Below are positions 1 through 8,322 of a stretch of 64,000 nt of DNA, piece after piece (positions within the stretch are counted from its first letter, which is position 1; the number at the start of each line of letters is the position of its first letter). The notes under the pieces were generated by a model. That model was not told the DNA's origin, did no database searches, and was given only the letters and a program-made list of their open reading frames with translations. Source of the stretch: Arthrobacter sp. Soil763. GTDB taxonomy: Bacteria; Actinomycetota; Actinomycetes; Actinomycetales; Micrococcaceae. The stretch covers positions 620,132-684,131 of the forward strand of contig NZ_LMSH01000002.1 in NCBI RefSeq assembly GCF_001428365.1, given 5' to 3'. The translations under genes were made by a program, and so were the position numbers.

Positions 1-1
1 C

Positions 2-634
2 ATCGACGCCGGCGTGGCCTTCGTCAACGCGCTCCCGGTCTTCATCGCCGGGACCAAGGAATGGGCGGACAAGTTCACCGCCGCCGGCGTCCCGATCGTC
101 GGCGACGACATCAAGAGCCAGATCGGCGCCACCATCACGCACCGCGTCATGGCCAAGCTCTTCGAAGACCGCGGCGTCACCCTGGACCGCACCTACCAGC
201 TGAACGTCGGCGGCAACATGGACTTCAAGAACATGCTGGAACGCGACCGCCTCGAGTCCAAGAAGATCTCCAAGACCCAGGCCGTGACCTCCAACGTCGA
301 AGCGGACCTCGCGGCCAAGGACGTGCACATCGGCCCGTCCGACTACGTGCAGTGGCTCGATGACCGCAAGTGGGCGTTCGTGCGCCTCGAGGGCCGCAAC
401 TTCGGCGACGCCCCCGTCTCGCTCGAGTACAAGCTGGAGGTCTGGGACTCGCCCAACTCCGCCGGTGTGATCATCGACGCCGTCCGTGCCGCCAAGATCG
501 GCCTGGACCGCGGCGTCGGCGGCCCGCTGCTCTCCGCCTCAAGCTACTTCATGAAGTCCCCGCCGGAGCAGTTCAACGACGACCTCGCCCGCGAAAAGGT
601 CGAGGCCTTCATCCGCGGCGACCTGGAGCGCTAA
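2..634 (+). CDS. ino1: Inositol-3-phosphate synthase, C-terminal part (5' end outside window)
   Basis: This is the last 210 residues of myo-inositol-1-phosphate synthase, which converts glucose 6-phosphate to 1D-myo-inositol 3-phosphate with bound NAD. The reading frame is already open at the first base of the window, so the gene is truncated by the window edge and not by mutation. Family blocks visible are [25 protein letters not shown] followed by a conserved THR, the [12 protein letters not shown] segment, and the C-terminal [11 protein letters not shown] block. In actinobacteria the product feeds phosphatidylinositol and mycothiol synthesis, and an MshA-like glycosyltransferase lies about 3 kb downstream on the other strand. 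The stop codon TAA is followed 10 bp later by a long palindrome. Identity is confident from the C-terminal half alone. Confidence 0.93.
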   Translation: MDAGVAFVNALPVFIAGTKEWADKFTAAGVPIVGDDIKSQIGATITHRVMAKLFEDRGVTLDRTYQLNVGGNMDFKNMLERDRLESKKISKTQAVTSNVEADLAAKDVHIGPSDYVQWLDDRKWAFVRLEGRNFGDAPVSLEYKLEVWDSPNSAGVIIDAVRAAKIGLDRGVGGPLLSASSYFMKSPPEQFNDDLAREKVEAFIRGDLER

Positions 635-644
635 CCCCCGCCGG

Positions 645-703
645 ATGCCCTATCACTTGTGGTCCCCAAACCCCCGGTTTGGGGACCACAAGTGATAGGG
701 CAT
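645..703. repeat. Perfect palindrome, 28-bp arms with 3-nt loop
   Basis: Two exactly complementary 28-nt arms (645-672 and 676-703) are separated by CCC. The arms begin ATGCCCTATCACTTGTGG. The element lies between the convergent ends of ino1 and the DUF559-type gene, so it could act as a two-way terminator, but it has no T-run and is longer and more perfect than the other terminators here. A related, less perfect copy sits beyond the other end of the DUF559 gene (1686-1742). Confidence 0.9.
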
Positions 704-710
704 CTGTGGT

Positions 711-1628
711 TTAACCGGCGATGAGTGCCGCGCCGACCCTGCGGACCGCGGCACGGAAACCGCCCTGCAGGTCATCGGCGTTGAGCTTGAAATACCGCCA
801 CCCCGCGGCGATGAAGGCCTCATCGCGTCGGATGTCGCGGGATTGTTGTTCCCGGGTGAGGTGATGACCTCCGTCGTACTGGACAGCGATCCGGCGCTTC
901 CGGTAGCCCAGGTCCGCGGCGGGGGAGTAGGGGTCGCCGGGCACGATCCGCACCTGCAGTTCCGGTTCCGGCAGCCCGGCCGCGGTCAGTGCCAGACGCA
1001 GGAACGTCTCCGGCGCGGAGTCCGCACCCGCACGGATCAGGTCCGCAGCCAGCCGGGCTTTCACAATGCCCTGCAGCTTCGGGTGCCGCACGAGCATGGC
1101 CTTCAGCTGCGGAACTGTGGCCCACGGCTCCGTGCGCTGCTCCAGGCCGGGTCGCGGCTGGCGCACCAGCTGGTCGCCCACGGCCACGAGGTCCTCCAGC
1201 GGCACCATCCGGGCAAGGTCCAGCCACGTCCGGGCCGGCGTCGAGATCCGGATTCCCTCCCAGACCATGACCTCGTCGGCGAAAGCCAGCACGGTATGGC
1301 CAACGACGCCGGCCCTACGGACCTGGGGCAGCGCTTTCGATTTGCTCAGGTGCAGTTCCCAGCACCCGGCAAACCATGACGGAAGCCACAGTCCGAGCAG
1401 GACGGCCGCGGTCAGGTGCGAGATCCACGCGCCGGGCGTCGCGGCGGAGAGGGCCCGTGCCAGACCACGAAGTTCGAACTCCCAGTCCGTGGGCAGGTAG
1501 AGACCCCGACCGGCGGTGCCGAGGTCCGCTGCCCGGAGCCGGCCCGCGCTCAGACTCGCCGCGCGCGCCTCGTAGACGGTGAACGGCGCAGCGGCGAGGT
1601 GGCGGGGCAAAGGCGCGGGAGCGTGCAT
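711..1628 (-). CDS. DUF559-type endonuclease-fold protein (AbiEi-like N-terminus)
   Basis: This is a predicted 305-residue protein of unknown function. The C-terminal part (roughly residues 245-290) carries the VQYDGGHH, then RDIRRDE, then GWRYFKL pattern typical of DUF559/Vsr-like PD-(D/E)XK nuclease-fold domains: an Asp in the core strand, a conserved Arg-Asp-Glu helix, and a W-x-x-x-K/R strand. The N-terminal part, with a TVYEARAASLSAGRL stretch and later GIRISTPARTWLDLA, resembles proteins annotated as AbiEi-family antitoxin-domain proteins in actinobacteria. No toxin partner is adjacent. I chose ATG 1628 because family members tend to begin with a short Pro/His-rich lead; ATG 1637 is also possible. 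An upstream extension to 1709 would run through the flanking palindrome and is unlikely. Biochemical activity is unproven and the nuclease role is an inference from fold motifs. Confidence 0.7.
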   Translation of the reverse strand: MHAPAPLPRHLAAAPFTVYEARAASLSAGRLRAADLGTAGRGLYLPTDWEFELRGLARALSAATPGAWISHLTAAVLLGLWLPSWFAGCWELHLSKSKALPQVRRAGVVGHTVLAFADEVMVWEGIRISTPARTWLDLARMVPLEDLVAVGDQLVRQPRPGLEQRTEPWATVPQLKAMLVRHPKLQGIVKARLAADLIRAGADSAPETFLRLALTAAGLPEPELQVRIVPGDPYSPAADLGYRKRRIAVQYDGGHHLTREQQSRDIRRDEAFIAAGWRYFKLNADDLQGGFRAAVRRVGAALIAG

Positions 1629-1685
1629 GCCCACCATTCTCGGCAGAACCGCCCGGCGCTGCAGAAAGTATCCACAGGCCGCGCC

Positions 1686-1742
1686 TGCGCTATCAGTTGT
1701 GGGCCCCACAGCCCCCGAATGGCAGCTGTAAGTGATGGGGCA
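1686..1742. repeat. Imperfect palindrome related to the 645-703 element
   Basis: The left arm (1686-1713) shares GCTATCA.TTGTGG.CCCCA with the first palindrome, and the right arm (1717-1742) shares AAGTGATRGGGCA with it. The two arms are only partly complementary to each other. The element lies upstream of the DUF559-type gene and downstream of the fhs stop codon, so the two related palindromes bracket the DUF559 gene. Confidence 0.75.
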
Positions 1743-1749
1743 ACGGGGG

Positions 1750-3483
1750 TTAGAAGAGGCCGACGGGTTTGCCGTCCGGGCCGACGTCCATCCGCATCGC
1801 TGCCGGCACCTTGGGCAGTCCGGGCATGGTCATCACCGCGCCGGTGAGCGCCACGATGAAGCCCGCCCCGGTCTTGGGAATCAGGTCCCGGACGTGCACG
1901 GTGAAACCCTTCGGCGCGCCGAGCCTGGTGGCGTCGTCGCTGAAGGAATACTGCGTCTTGGCCATGCACACCGGCATGGACGACCAGCCGTTCTTCTCGA
2001 TCTCCGCCAGCCGCTTGAGCGCCGGGACGGAGAACTCGACGCCGTCGGCCCCGTAGATCTCCTGGGCGATGGTGCGGATCTTGTCCTCCACAGGCATCTC
2101 CAGCGGATACAGGTGCCGGAAATCGTGCGGGGCCTCGATCGCGGCGGCGACCTTCGCCGCGAGTTCGTCCCCGCCGTCGCCGCCTCCGCCGCGGCCCCAG
2201 ACGTCGGCGACGGCGGCCTGCACGCCCTCCGCGGCGCACCAGTCCAGCAGCCAGTCGAGTTCTTCCTGCGTGTCCGTGCCGAACTTGTTGACCGCCACCA
2301 CCGGAGTGATGCCGAACTTCTCGACGTTGCGCACGTGCCGCTGCAGGTTCGCCGCGCCGGCGGCCAGCGCCTCGAGGTTCGGCTCCCGGAGCTGGTCCTT
2401 GGGAACGCCACCGTGCATCTTGAGCGCGCGGATGGTGGCCACGACGACGACGGCGGACGGGGCCACGCCGCCCGTCCGCGCCTTGATGTCCATGTACTTC
2501 TCGGCACCGAGGTCGGCGCCGAAGCCGGCCTCCGTGATCACGACGTCGGCGAGGCTGCGGGCCGTCTGGGTGGCGATCAGCGAGTTGCACCCGTGGGCGA
2601 TGTTCGCGAAGGGGCCGCCGTGGACCAGGGCGGGCGTGCCAGCGATGGTCTGGACAAGGTTGGGCTTGATCGCGTCCTTGAGCAGCATGGTCAGGGCGCC
2701 CTCGACGCCGAGGTCGGCAACGGTCACGGGCTCCCGGTCGTAGGTGTAGCCGAAGGTGATCCGGCCCAGCCGGGCGCGCAGGTCATCCAGCCCGGTGGCC
2801 AGGCAGAACACGGCCATGATCTCCGAGGCGACGGTGATGTCGAAGCCATCCTGCCGCGGCACACCCTGGGTGGGTCCGCCGAGGCCGATCACGACCTCGC
2901 GCAGGGACCGGTCGTTCATGTCCAGCACGCGCTTGAACGTCATCCGCCGCGGGTCGATGTTCAGGGCGTTGCCTTGGTAGATGTGGTTGTCCACCAGGGC
3001 CATCAGGGCGTTGTTCGCCGAGGTGATGGCGTGGAAGTCGCCGGTGAAGTGCAGGTTGATCTCGTCCATCGGCAGCACCTGGGAGTAGCCGCCGCCGGTC
3101 GCGCCGCCCTTCATCCCCAGGATCGGGCCCAGGGAGGGCTCGCGCAGGGCGATCATGACCCGGTGCCCGGCCCGCGCCAGCGAGTCCGCGAGCCCGACGG
3201 TGGTGGTGGACTTGCCTTCCCCGGCCGGCGTGGGGGACATGGCCGAGACCAGGACCACCTTCCCCGGGGAGCGCAGCCCGTCCCGCTTCAGCCTGACGGG
3301 GTCGATCTTGGCCTTGTAGCGGCCGAAGAACTCCAGCGCCTCGGGGTTGATCCCGGCCGCGGCCGCGATGTCCTCGATCGGACGCATGGTGGCTTGCTGG
3401 GCGATTTCCAGGTCGCTGGGCACCGGCGCCGCGGCCGGCCTCCCGCCGTCGGTCGCGGGGGCTTCGGTGGTGTTCTCAGACAT
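1750..3483 (-). CDS. fhs: Formate--tetrahydrofolate ligase
   Basis: This 577-residue enzyme joins formate to tetrahydrofolate using ATP, giving 10-formyl-THF for purine and formyl-Met synthesis. The P-loop [10 protein letters not shown] lies at about residues 84-93, followed by the family blocks [20 protein letters not shown] and FTGDFHAI. Length is close to the usual 555-580 residues, with a short Ala/Pro-rich N-terminal extension. The start ATG is preceded by an AAGGAC ribosome-binding site. It follows the MshA-like gene on the same strand by 72 bp, but a GC-rich hairpin lies between them, so separate transcription is likely. 5-formyl-THF cyclo-ligase, another enzyme of the same folate pool, is encoded at 44.3 kb. 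Confidence 0.97.
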   Translation of the reverse strand: MSENTTEAPATDGGRPAAAPVPSDLEIAQQATMRPIEDIAAAAGINPEALEFFGRYKAKIDPVRLKRDGLRSPGKVVLVSAMSPTPAGEGKSTTTVGLADSLARAGHRVMIALREPSLGPILGMKGGATGGGYSQVLPMDEINLHFTGDFHAITSANNALMALVDNHIYQGNALNIDPRRMTFKRVLDMNDRSLREVVIGLGGPTQGVPRQDGFDITVASEIMAVFCLATGLDDLRARLGRITFGYTYDREPVTVADLGVEGALTMLLKDAIKPNLVQTIAGTPALVHGGPFANIAHGCNSLIATQTARSLADVVITEAGFGADLGAEKYMDIKARTGGVAPSAVVVVATIRALKMHGGVPKDQLREPNLEALAAGAANLQRHVRNVEKFGITPVVAVNKFGTDTQEELDWLLDWCAAEGVQAAVADVWGRGGGGDGGDELAAKVAAAIEAPHDFRHLYPLEMPVEDKIRTIAQEIYGADGVEFSVPALKRLAEIEKNGWSSMPVCMAKTQYSFSDDATRLGAPKGFTVHVRDLIPKTGAGFIVALTGAVMTMPGLPKVPAAMRMDVGPDGKPVGLF

Positions 3484-3512
3484 CGTTGTCCTTCGGCTCG
3501 TGGCTTCGTAGC

Positions 3513-3538
3513 AGCCCGGCCGTGGTGCCGGCCGGGCT
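3513..3538 (-). terminator. GC-rich hairpin after the MshA-like gene
   Basis: The 9-bp perfect arms AGCCCGGCC and GGCCGGGCT (3513-3521 and 3530-3538) are separated by 8 nt, between the stop of the glycosyltransferase and the start of fhs. There is no clear T-run, so terminator function is only probable. Confidence 0.45.
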
Positions 3539-3555
3539 TCGGGGTGTCCTGCGGT

Positions 3556-4824
3556 TCAGGGCGTGTGGCCCGCCGGAACGCTCCGGGTTCCAAGGTACTG
3601 GACGAGGGCGGCCTGGTAACTCTCCAGCGTGATCGCGGCGGTGCGCTGCCAGCCGAAATCCTGCGCATGCACCGATGCCGCGCGGCCCATGTCCTCGCGG
3701 GTGGCGGGGTCGTCGTGCAGGGCCTCCAGCGCGTCCGCCCAGTCCGCGGCCTTGTGCCCCTCCACCAGCAGGCCGGTGCGGCCGTCGAAGATGGCCCGGG
3801 ACAGTCCGCCCACCTTGGTGGCGACCACGGGGGTCCCGCAGGCCTGGGCTTCCAGGGCCACGAGGCCGAAGGATTCGCTGTAGGAGGGCATCACGACGAC
3901 GTCGGCTGAGCGGTACCAGCCCGCCAGCTTGGGTGCGCTGACCGGCGGATGGTGCGTGACGACGTCGTCCATCCCGGCGGCGCTGATCAGCGCCTTCAGG
4001 TCGAAGTCCTTCGCCCCGCTGACCGCGCCCAGAATGGTCAGCTGCAGGTCGATGTCCGGCCGGCGGGCCCGCAGCAGCGCGGCGGCCTTGATCAGGATCT
4101 GCGGGCCCTTCAACCGCTGGATCCGGCCCGCGAACAGCAGGTGGTAGCGCCCGGGCGGGACGCCGTGCTGGCTGCGGGCCCGGCCGCGGAACGCCGGGGT
4201 GAACACGGACAGGTCCACCCCCGGCGGCGCGACGTCGATCCGGTCCGGGTCGGCGTCGTAGTGCGAGACCAGCTCAGCGGCCTCCGCCCCGGTGTTCGCG
4301 ATCAACCGGGTGGCGCCGTCGACAATCCGGTGTTCGCCCTCCTCGCGGCGGCGCGGCTCGGGCTGCTCGCCGGACTCCAGCAGCAGGTTCTTGACCTTGG
4401 CCATGGTGTGCATGGTGTGCAGCAGCGGCACGCCCCACAGTTCGGACAGCTCCAGCCCGGCGATCCCGGAGACCCAGTAGTGCGAGTGGATGACGTCGTA
4501 GCGGCCGTGCGGCTGGAGCTGCCTGATCCGGTCGATCTCGGCCACCATGCTGTGCAGCAGCGCCGGCAGTTCCTCCTTGGGAACCTTCCGCGCCGGCCCC
4601 GCGAAGACGTTGTGGACGCAGACCCCGGGGGCGGGGTGCTCGACGGCGGCCTGCTCGGCGGAGGTGGCGCGCGTGAAGATCTCCACCTCGACGCCGGTCT
4701 CGGCCAGAGCGGCCGCGAGGGCGCGGATGTACACGTTCATCCCGCCGGCATCCCCGGACCCGGGCTGCTCCATCGGCGAGGTGTGCAGGGAGAGCAGGGC
4801 GACCCGGCGGACCAGCGGCATCAT
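3556..4824 (-). CDS. mshA: MshA-like D-inositol-3-phosphate glycosyltransferase (GT4)
   Basis: This 422-residue GT-B fold glycosyltransferase is closest in motifs to MshA, which transfers GlcNAc from UDP-GlcNAc to 1D-myo-inositol 3-phosphate in the first step of mycothiol synthesis. The N-terminus has the MshA signature VALLSLHTSPMEQPGSGDAG followed by GMNVY. The donor-side E-x7-E type motif appears as ESFGLVALEAQACGTPVV. A DGATRLIANT block precedes the linker. I start at the first of two adjacent ATGs (4824) because a GGGAAGGA Shine-Dalgarno sequence sits 3-10 nt upstream. The reading frame stays open far upstream, but that stretch is antisense to the GH5 gene. The acceptor is inferred from the signature; a related sucrose-phosphate-type or other GT4 specificity cannot be fully excluded. 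Confidence 0.88.
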   Translation of the reverse strand: MMPLVRRVALLSLHTSPMEQPGSGDAGGMNVYIRALAAALAETGVEVEIFTRATSAEQAAVEHPAPGVCVHNVFAGPARKVPKEELPALLHSMVAEIDRIRQLQPHGRYDVIHSHYWVSGIAGLELSELWGVPLLHTMHTMAKVKNLLLESGEQPEPRRREEGEHRIVDGATRLIANTGAEAAELVSHYDADPDRIDVAPPGVDLSVFTPAFRGRARSQHGVPPGRYHLLFAGRIQRLKGPQILIKAAALLRARRPDIDLQLTILGAVSGAKDFDLKALISAAGMDDVVTHHPPVSAPKLAGWYRSADVVVMPSYSESFGLVALEAQACGTPVVATKVGGLSRAIFDGRTGLLVEGHKAADWADALEALHDDPATREDMGRAASVHAQDFGWQRTAAITLESYQAALVQYLGTRSVPAGHTP

Positions 4825-4974
4825 CGTCCTTCCCTTCATGCGACGTGGATTCGGTAAAACACTACTCCTGAACGGCGCGCCGGGACGCGGCCGGGCCCGG
4901 GAGGGAACCGACCGGAGACAATCAAGGCCGGGGCCAATAGGCTGGGCGTCTGAGGACCGAGCGAGGGGAACCAG

Positions 4975-6756
4975 ATGCCCGGGAACGGATATCCGCCTGT
5001 GCCGGACCGGCCGCGCTACACCGGCCCGCGGCGCCGGCTGCCCGGCTGGCTCCTGGCCGTGCTGCTGCTGGGAATACCGGTGCTGGTCGTCGCCGGGTGC
5101 ACGCTCACCCGCGGCGCCGGAGGCCCGCCACAAGCCGACAAGGCGGACGGGTTCATCACCGCGGAGGGCCGCGGCCTGGTGCTCGACGGTGCGCCTGTCC
5201 GGCTGCAGGCGGTCAACTTCTCCAACTTCTACCACCGGAACCTCAGGGGCGCCGAGCTCCTGGCCTCCCAGCACCATGCCAGGGAGGACTTCGCCCGCGC
5301 GAAAGACCTCGGCTTCAACAGCGTCCGGTTCGCCTTCGACGGGGACTGGTACGTCGATTCCCCGGACATCTTTTGGCAGTGGCTGGACCGCAACGTGGCC
5401 TGGGCGCGGGACCACGGGATGCGCCTGATCCTGGACCTGCACACCCCGATCGGCGGGTTCTGGCTTGATCCCACCAGCGACGCCGTCAGTTTTGACCTCT
5501 GGTCCGATCCGAAGCTGCAACAGCAGAACGCTGACCTCTGGCGCGCCATCGCGGCCCGGTACAGGGACGAACCGGCCATCGCCGCCTACGACCTGCTCAA
5601 CGAGCCGGTGACGACCGACGCGACGGGTGAACAGTGGAAGCGGCTGGCCGCGAAGCTGGTCGCCGCGGTGCGCGCGGAAGACCCGAACCATCTGCTGGTC
5701 GTGGGCGGGATCTACGGCGTCAACGGCAGCTACGGTGCGGCCGGCGTCGACCCGCACTTCCTGGTGGACGACGGGAATGTCGTGTACGACTTCCACTTCT
5801 ACGAACCGATCAAATACACCCACCAGTACGCATCCTGGGTCGAGGGCCCGGTACGGGACGGCGGCAGCTACCCGGATCCCGACACGCTCCTGCCGACCGG
5901 GGACCGCATCCTGCTCCCGGAAAGCCGCATTGCCACCAGGCCGCTGCCGGCCGGGACGACGGGATGGACCGCGTATGACAGCGGGATCGTGGCGATCGAG
6001 GACCCGAAAGCCGTCGCGGCGACGCCCTTGGTGACGGTGCAGGGCGGCCTGCGGGGAACGGCCGCCTTTGATGCCGTCACGGTCACCGAGTACGGGCCCG
6101 ACGGCGCCGAACTGCGGCAGCTCGTCAACGACCGGCTCGACCGGGACGGCACCCTGGACTGGCACGAATGGCAATACAGTGCAGGCGCAGGGGACGGGGC
6201 CGGGCCGACGTTCGTCCGGGAAACGGCCGGACACCGGGACAACGGCAGCCTGTCCATCAGCAACGTCGTCGACGCCGGAATGATCGCGGGGTGGAGCAAC
6301 GACGGCCACCTGTTCCGGGTGGTTCCCGGCAACAAGTACCGCATCCAGGGCCACATGCGCGGCCAGGACATCGCAGCCACCGGAGCCTCCACCCCGGCGG
6401 CCGCCCTCCAGATCGACGTATATGCGCAGTCACCCGGAGCGGCCGGCGGCGGCTTCCTCACCCGCGGTAAGGACTATCTGGCCCACGAGCTGGGAAAGCG
6501 GCTGAAATTCGGCGCCGAGAACAACGTGCCCATGTCCGTCATGGAGTTCGGCCTGGTGCGGCAGGCCTTCGAAATGGAGGGCAAGGGCGGCGGCCAGTGG
6601 GTCACCGACATGCTGGGACTCCTCAAGGAGAACGGCCTCAGCTTCGCGTACTGGGAGTACCACGGAACCCAGATGGGCCTCTACCTCAGCGGCACCGGTA
6701 AACCCGGCGAACCCAACACGGCCCTCCACGAGGCGCTGGCCCGCGGACTGCGCTGA
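4975..6756 (+). CDS. GH5 glycoside hydrolase lipoprotein with internal accessory domain
   Basis: This is a 593-residue predicted surface lipoprotein. A basic N-terminus and a hydrophobic stretch end in the lipobox VVAGC with Cys42. The catalytic module is a GH5 (cellulase-family) TIM barrel: FNSVRFAFD (about 114-122), RLILDLHTP, acid/base Glu210 in YDLLNEP, DFHFYEP on the next conserved strand, and the likely nucleophile Glu524 in SVMEFGL. The two glutamates are about 314 residues apart, against roughly 100-150 in ordinary GH5 enzymes. The extra sequence (about 290-490) is beta-rich and resembles a carbohydrate-binding module (RETAGHRDNGSLSI, KYRIQGHMRG). The start ATG has GAGGGGAA upstream. 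Substrate is unknown; beta-glucan or beta-mannan are plausible for the family. GH4 and PfkB genes next door suggest a sugar-use neighbourhood. Confidence 0.87.
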   Translation: MPGNGYPPVPDRPRYTGPRRRLPGWLLAVLLLGIPVLVVAGCTLTRGAGGPPQADKADGFITAEGRGLVLDGAPVRLQAVNFSNFYHRNLRGAELLASQHHAREDFARAKDLGFNSVRFAFDGDWYVDSPDIFWQWLDRNVAWARDHGMRLILDLHTPIGGFWLDPTSDAVSFDLWSDPKLQQQNADLWRAIAARYRDEPAIAAYDLLNEPVTTDATGEQWKRLAAKLVAAVRAEDPNHLLVVGGIYGVNGSYGAAGVDPHFLVDDGNVVYDFHFYEPIKYTHQYASWVEGPVRDGGSYPDPDTLLPTGDRILLPESRIATRPLPAGTTGWTAYDSGIVAIEDPKAVAATPLVTVQGGLRGTAAFDAVTVTEYGPDGAELRQLVNDRLDRDGTLDWHEWQYSAGAGDGAGPTFVRETAGHRDNGSLSISNVVDAGMIAGWSNDGHLFRVVPGNKYRIQGHMRGQDIAATGASTPAAALQIDVYAQSPGAAGGGFLTRGKDYLAHELGKRLKFGAENNVPMSVMEFGLVRQAFEMEGKGGGQWVTDMLGLLKENGLSFAYWEYHGTQMGLYLSGTGKPGEPNTALHEALARGLR

Positions 6757-6765
6757 ATTTTCCGG

Positions 6766-8241
6766 TCACGGTTGTTGCGCCCAGAGCCGCCGCAGTTCCG
6801 GGAAGGCTGCCTCGTAACCGGTCAGCAGCCTGGCCGCAAGCTGTTCCGAACCGACAAGGGGGTGGCGGGCAAAAGCGGCAAGGGCCGCCTCGCGCCGGCT
6901 CCCCGTCGCGGGCACGGAGTCCGAACCGCCGGCGTCGGGGGACGCGGGGGCCGCGGCGACGGCACCGGCCGCACCGGCGTCAGCCGTGGCCCGGACAACG
7001 AGCCGTTCAACCTCCTTGACCCGCCGCATCAGCTCCAGCTGCGCCTCCGCCGGGCGGTCCTGCGGGATTGGCACCAGGCCGCCGGTGTCCACCCGGCAGG
7101 GGACCTCGACGACGGCGTCCACCGGCAGCCCGGGGACCGCAGCCGCCGGCACGCCGCCCGGGCCCGGCACTGCGTTGGGGGTGTTCAGGACAAGGTCGGC
7201 AGTGCCGCCGCCGGACAAGGCGCGCATCACCGCCAGCGCCACGCGCTCGTAGCCGCCGCCGGCCAGATCCGCCTCGTCCCGCTGTTCACCCGCGCCGCGG
7301 GCCTCCGCCAGGTAGCCCTCCTCGCGGGACCGCCGGGCGGCATCCCAGAGCCGGTAGGCATCCGCGCCGGAGGCCGCGAGCCGGGGATAGAGCTCGGCCT
7401 GCTGCCGGTGGATGGATTCGCCCCGGGTCTGCCCAGCCGCCTGCATCGCGGCCACGGCACGGTCCGTTTCGTAGTAGTAATACAGATACTCGTTGGGCAG
7501 GCAGCCCAGGTGTGCCAGGAAAGGCTGCGGAAACAGGCGGCCCTCCTCGAAGCCGGCCAGGGCTCCGGCGTCCGCCAGCAGGTCCGGGAGCACGTCCCGG
7601 CCGCCGGACTCCAGCCGGTAGAGCCAGCCGAGGTGGTTCAGTCCGTAGTAGCCCACGCCGTCGAGCCGGCCGCCGGGAAGGACGACGCCGGCGGCGGCCG
7701 CGGCCCGCTGCACCAGCCCGCCGGCGGAATCACAGACGCCCACCACCCGCCGGCCCAGCACCGGGAGCAGGGCCTCGGTCACCATGCCGGCCGGATTCGT
7801 GAAGTTAACCAGCCAGGCATCCGGGCAGTGCCGCGCCATCGCCCGGGCCAGCGAAAGCATGGGTGGAATGCTGCGCAGGGCGTAGGAGATCCCGCCCGCG
7901 CCGGTGGTCTCCTGGCCCAGGACGCCGAGCTGCTGCGCGACCCGTTCGTCGGCGGTGCGGCCTGCGGTTCCCCCGGGCCGGATCGCGGCAAAGACCATGT
8001 CCGTCCCGGCCAGGGCCGCAGGCAGGGAGGTTGTGGTCCGGACGGCCGGGACGCCGGCGGTTGAAGGACCGCCCGACGGGCCCGGCGCGGCGGCGAGCAC
8101 CGCTTCGACGGCGGCGAGCCGGCCGGCGTCGACGTCGTACAGCACCAACTCCCGGACCAGCCCGGCGAAGCGCCCGGAGGTGAGCGCCCGGTACAGCAGC
8201 GGCACCCGGAACCCGCCGCCGCCGGCAATCATGAGCCGCAT
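6766..8241 (-). CDS. GH4 family glycosidase (6-phospho-beta-glucosidase-like)
   Basis: This 491-residue member of glycoside hydrolase family 4 belongs to enzymes that use NAD+ and Mn2+ and cleave by redox elimination. Seen directly: a Rossmann start IAGGGGFRVPLL (5-16), the NFTNPAG block (146-152), metal-ligand candidates Cys170 in VGVCDSAGG and His203 in GLNHLGW, and a GGISYALRSIP loop. These motifs fit the 6-phospho-beta-glucosidase subgroup better than alpha-galactosidases, but the exact substrate is inferred. It is somewhat longer than the usual 430-450 residues because of Ala/Gly-rich inserts near residues 52-64 and 425-450. The first ATG is preceded by TAGACT and 6 nt, so the mRNA is probably leaderless. 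It diverges from the PfkB-kinase gene and converges 9 bp from the GH5 gene. Confidence 0.88.
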   Translation of the reverse strand: MRLMIAGGGGFRVPLLYRALTSGRFAGLVRELVLYDVDAGRLAAVEAVLAAAPGPSGGPSTAGVPAVRTTTSLPAALAGTDMVFAAIRPGGTAGRTADERVAQQLGVLGQETTGAGGISYALRSIPPMLSLARAMARHCPDAWLVNFTNPAGMVTEALLPVLGRRVVGVCDSAGGLVQRAAAAAGVVLPGGRLDGVGYYGLNHLGWLYRLESGGRDVLPDLLADAGALAGFEEGRLFPQPFLAHLGCLPNEYLYYYYETDRAVAAMQAAGQTRGESIHRQQAELYPRLAASGADAYRLWDAARRSREEGYLAEARGAGEQRDEADLAGGGYERVALAVMRALSGGGTADLVLNTPNAVPGPGGVPAAAVPGLPVDAVVEVPCRVDTGGLVPIPQDRPAEAQLELMRRVKEVERLVVRATADAGAAGAVAAAPASPDAGGSDSVPATGSRREAALAAFARHPLVGSEQLAARLLTGYEAAFPELRRLWAQQP

Positions 8242-8322
8242 GCCAGCAGTCTATTCCGCACCGGCGCCGGGGATACCGGAGGCCTTCTTCCGCCGGAATA
8301 AGCGGCGGCGTAGTGTTCCTGT
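8242..8322. promoter_or_regulatory. Divergent leaderless promoters, GH4 / PfkB
   Basis: The 81-bp divergent gap holds a -10-like box for each gene: TAGTGT at 8311-8316, 6 nt before the PfkB ATG, and TAGACT on the minus strand, 6 nt before the GH4 ATG. Both predict transcripts starting at or next to the start codon. Clear -35 boxes are not visible. Confidence 0.55.

Noticed and set aside
711..1628. AbiE-type toxin-antitoxin system
   Set aside because: Only the AbiEi-like N-terminal resemblance is present; no AbiEii nucleotidyltransferase toxin gene is adjacent.
1732..3909. 725-residue open frame on the plus strand
   Set aside because: It is antisense to fhs and the MshA-like gene, with Arg/Gly/His-rich sequence typical of high-GC shadow frames.
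4825..6354. Long open frame extending the MshA-like gene upstream to 932 residues
   Set aside because: It is antisense to the GH5 gene, which has clear catalytic motifs. The MshA signature and ribosome-binding site mark the start at 4824.
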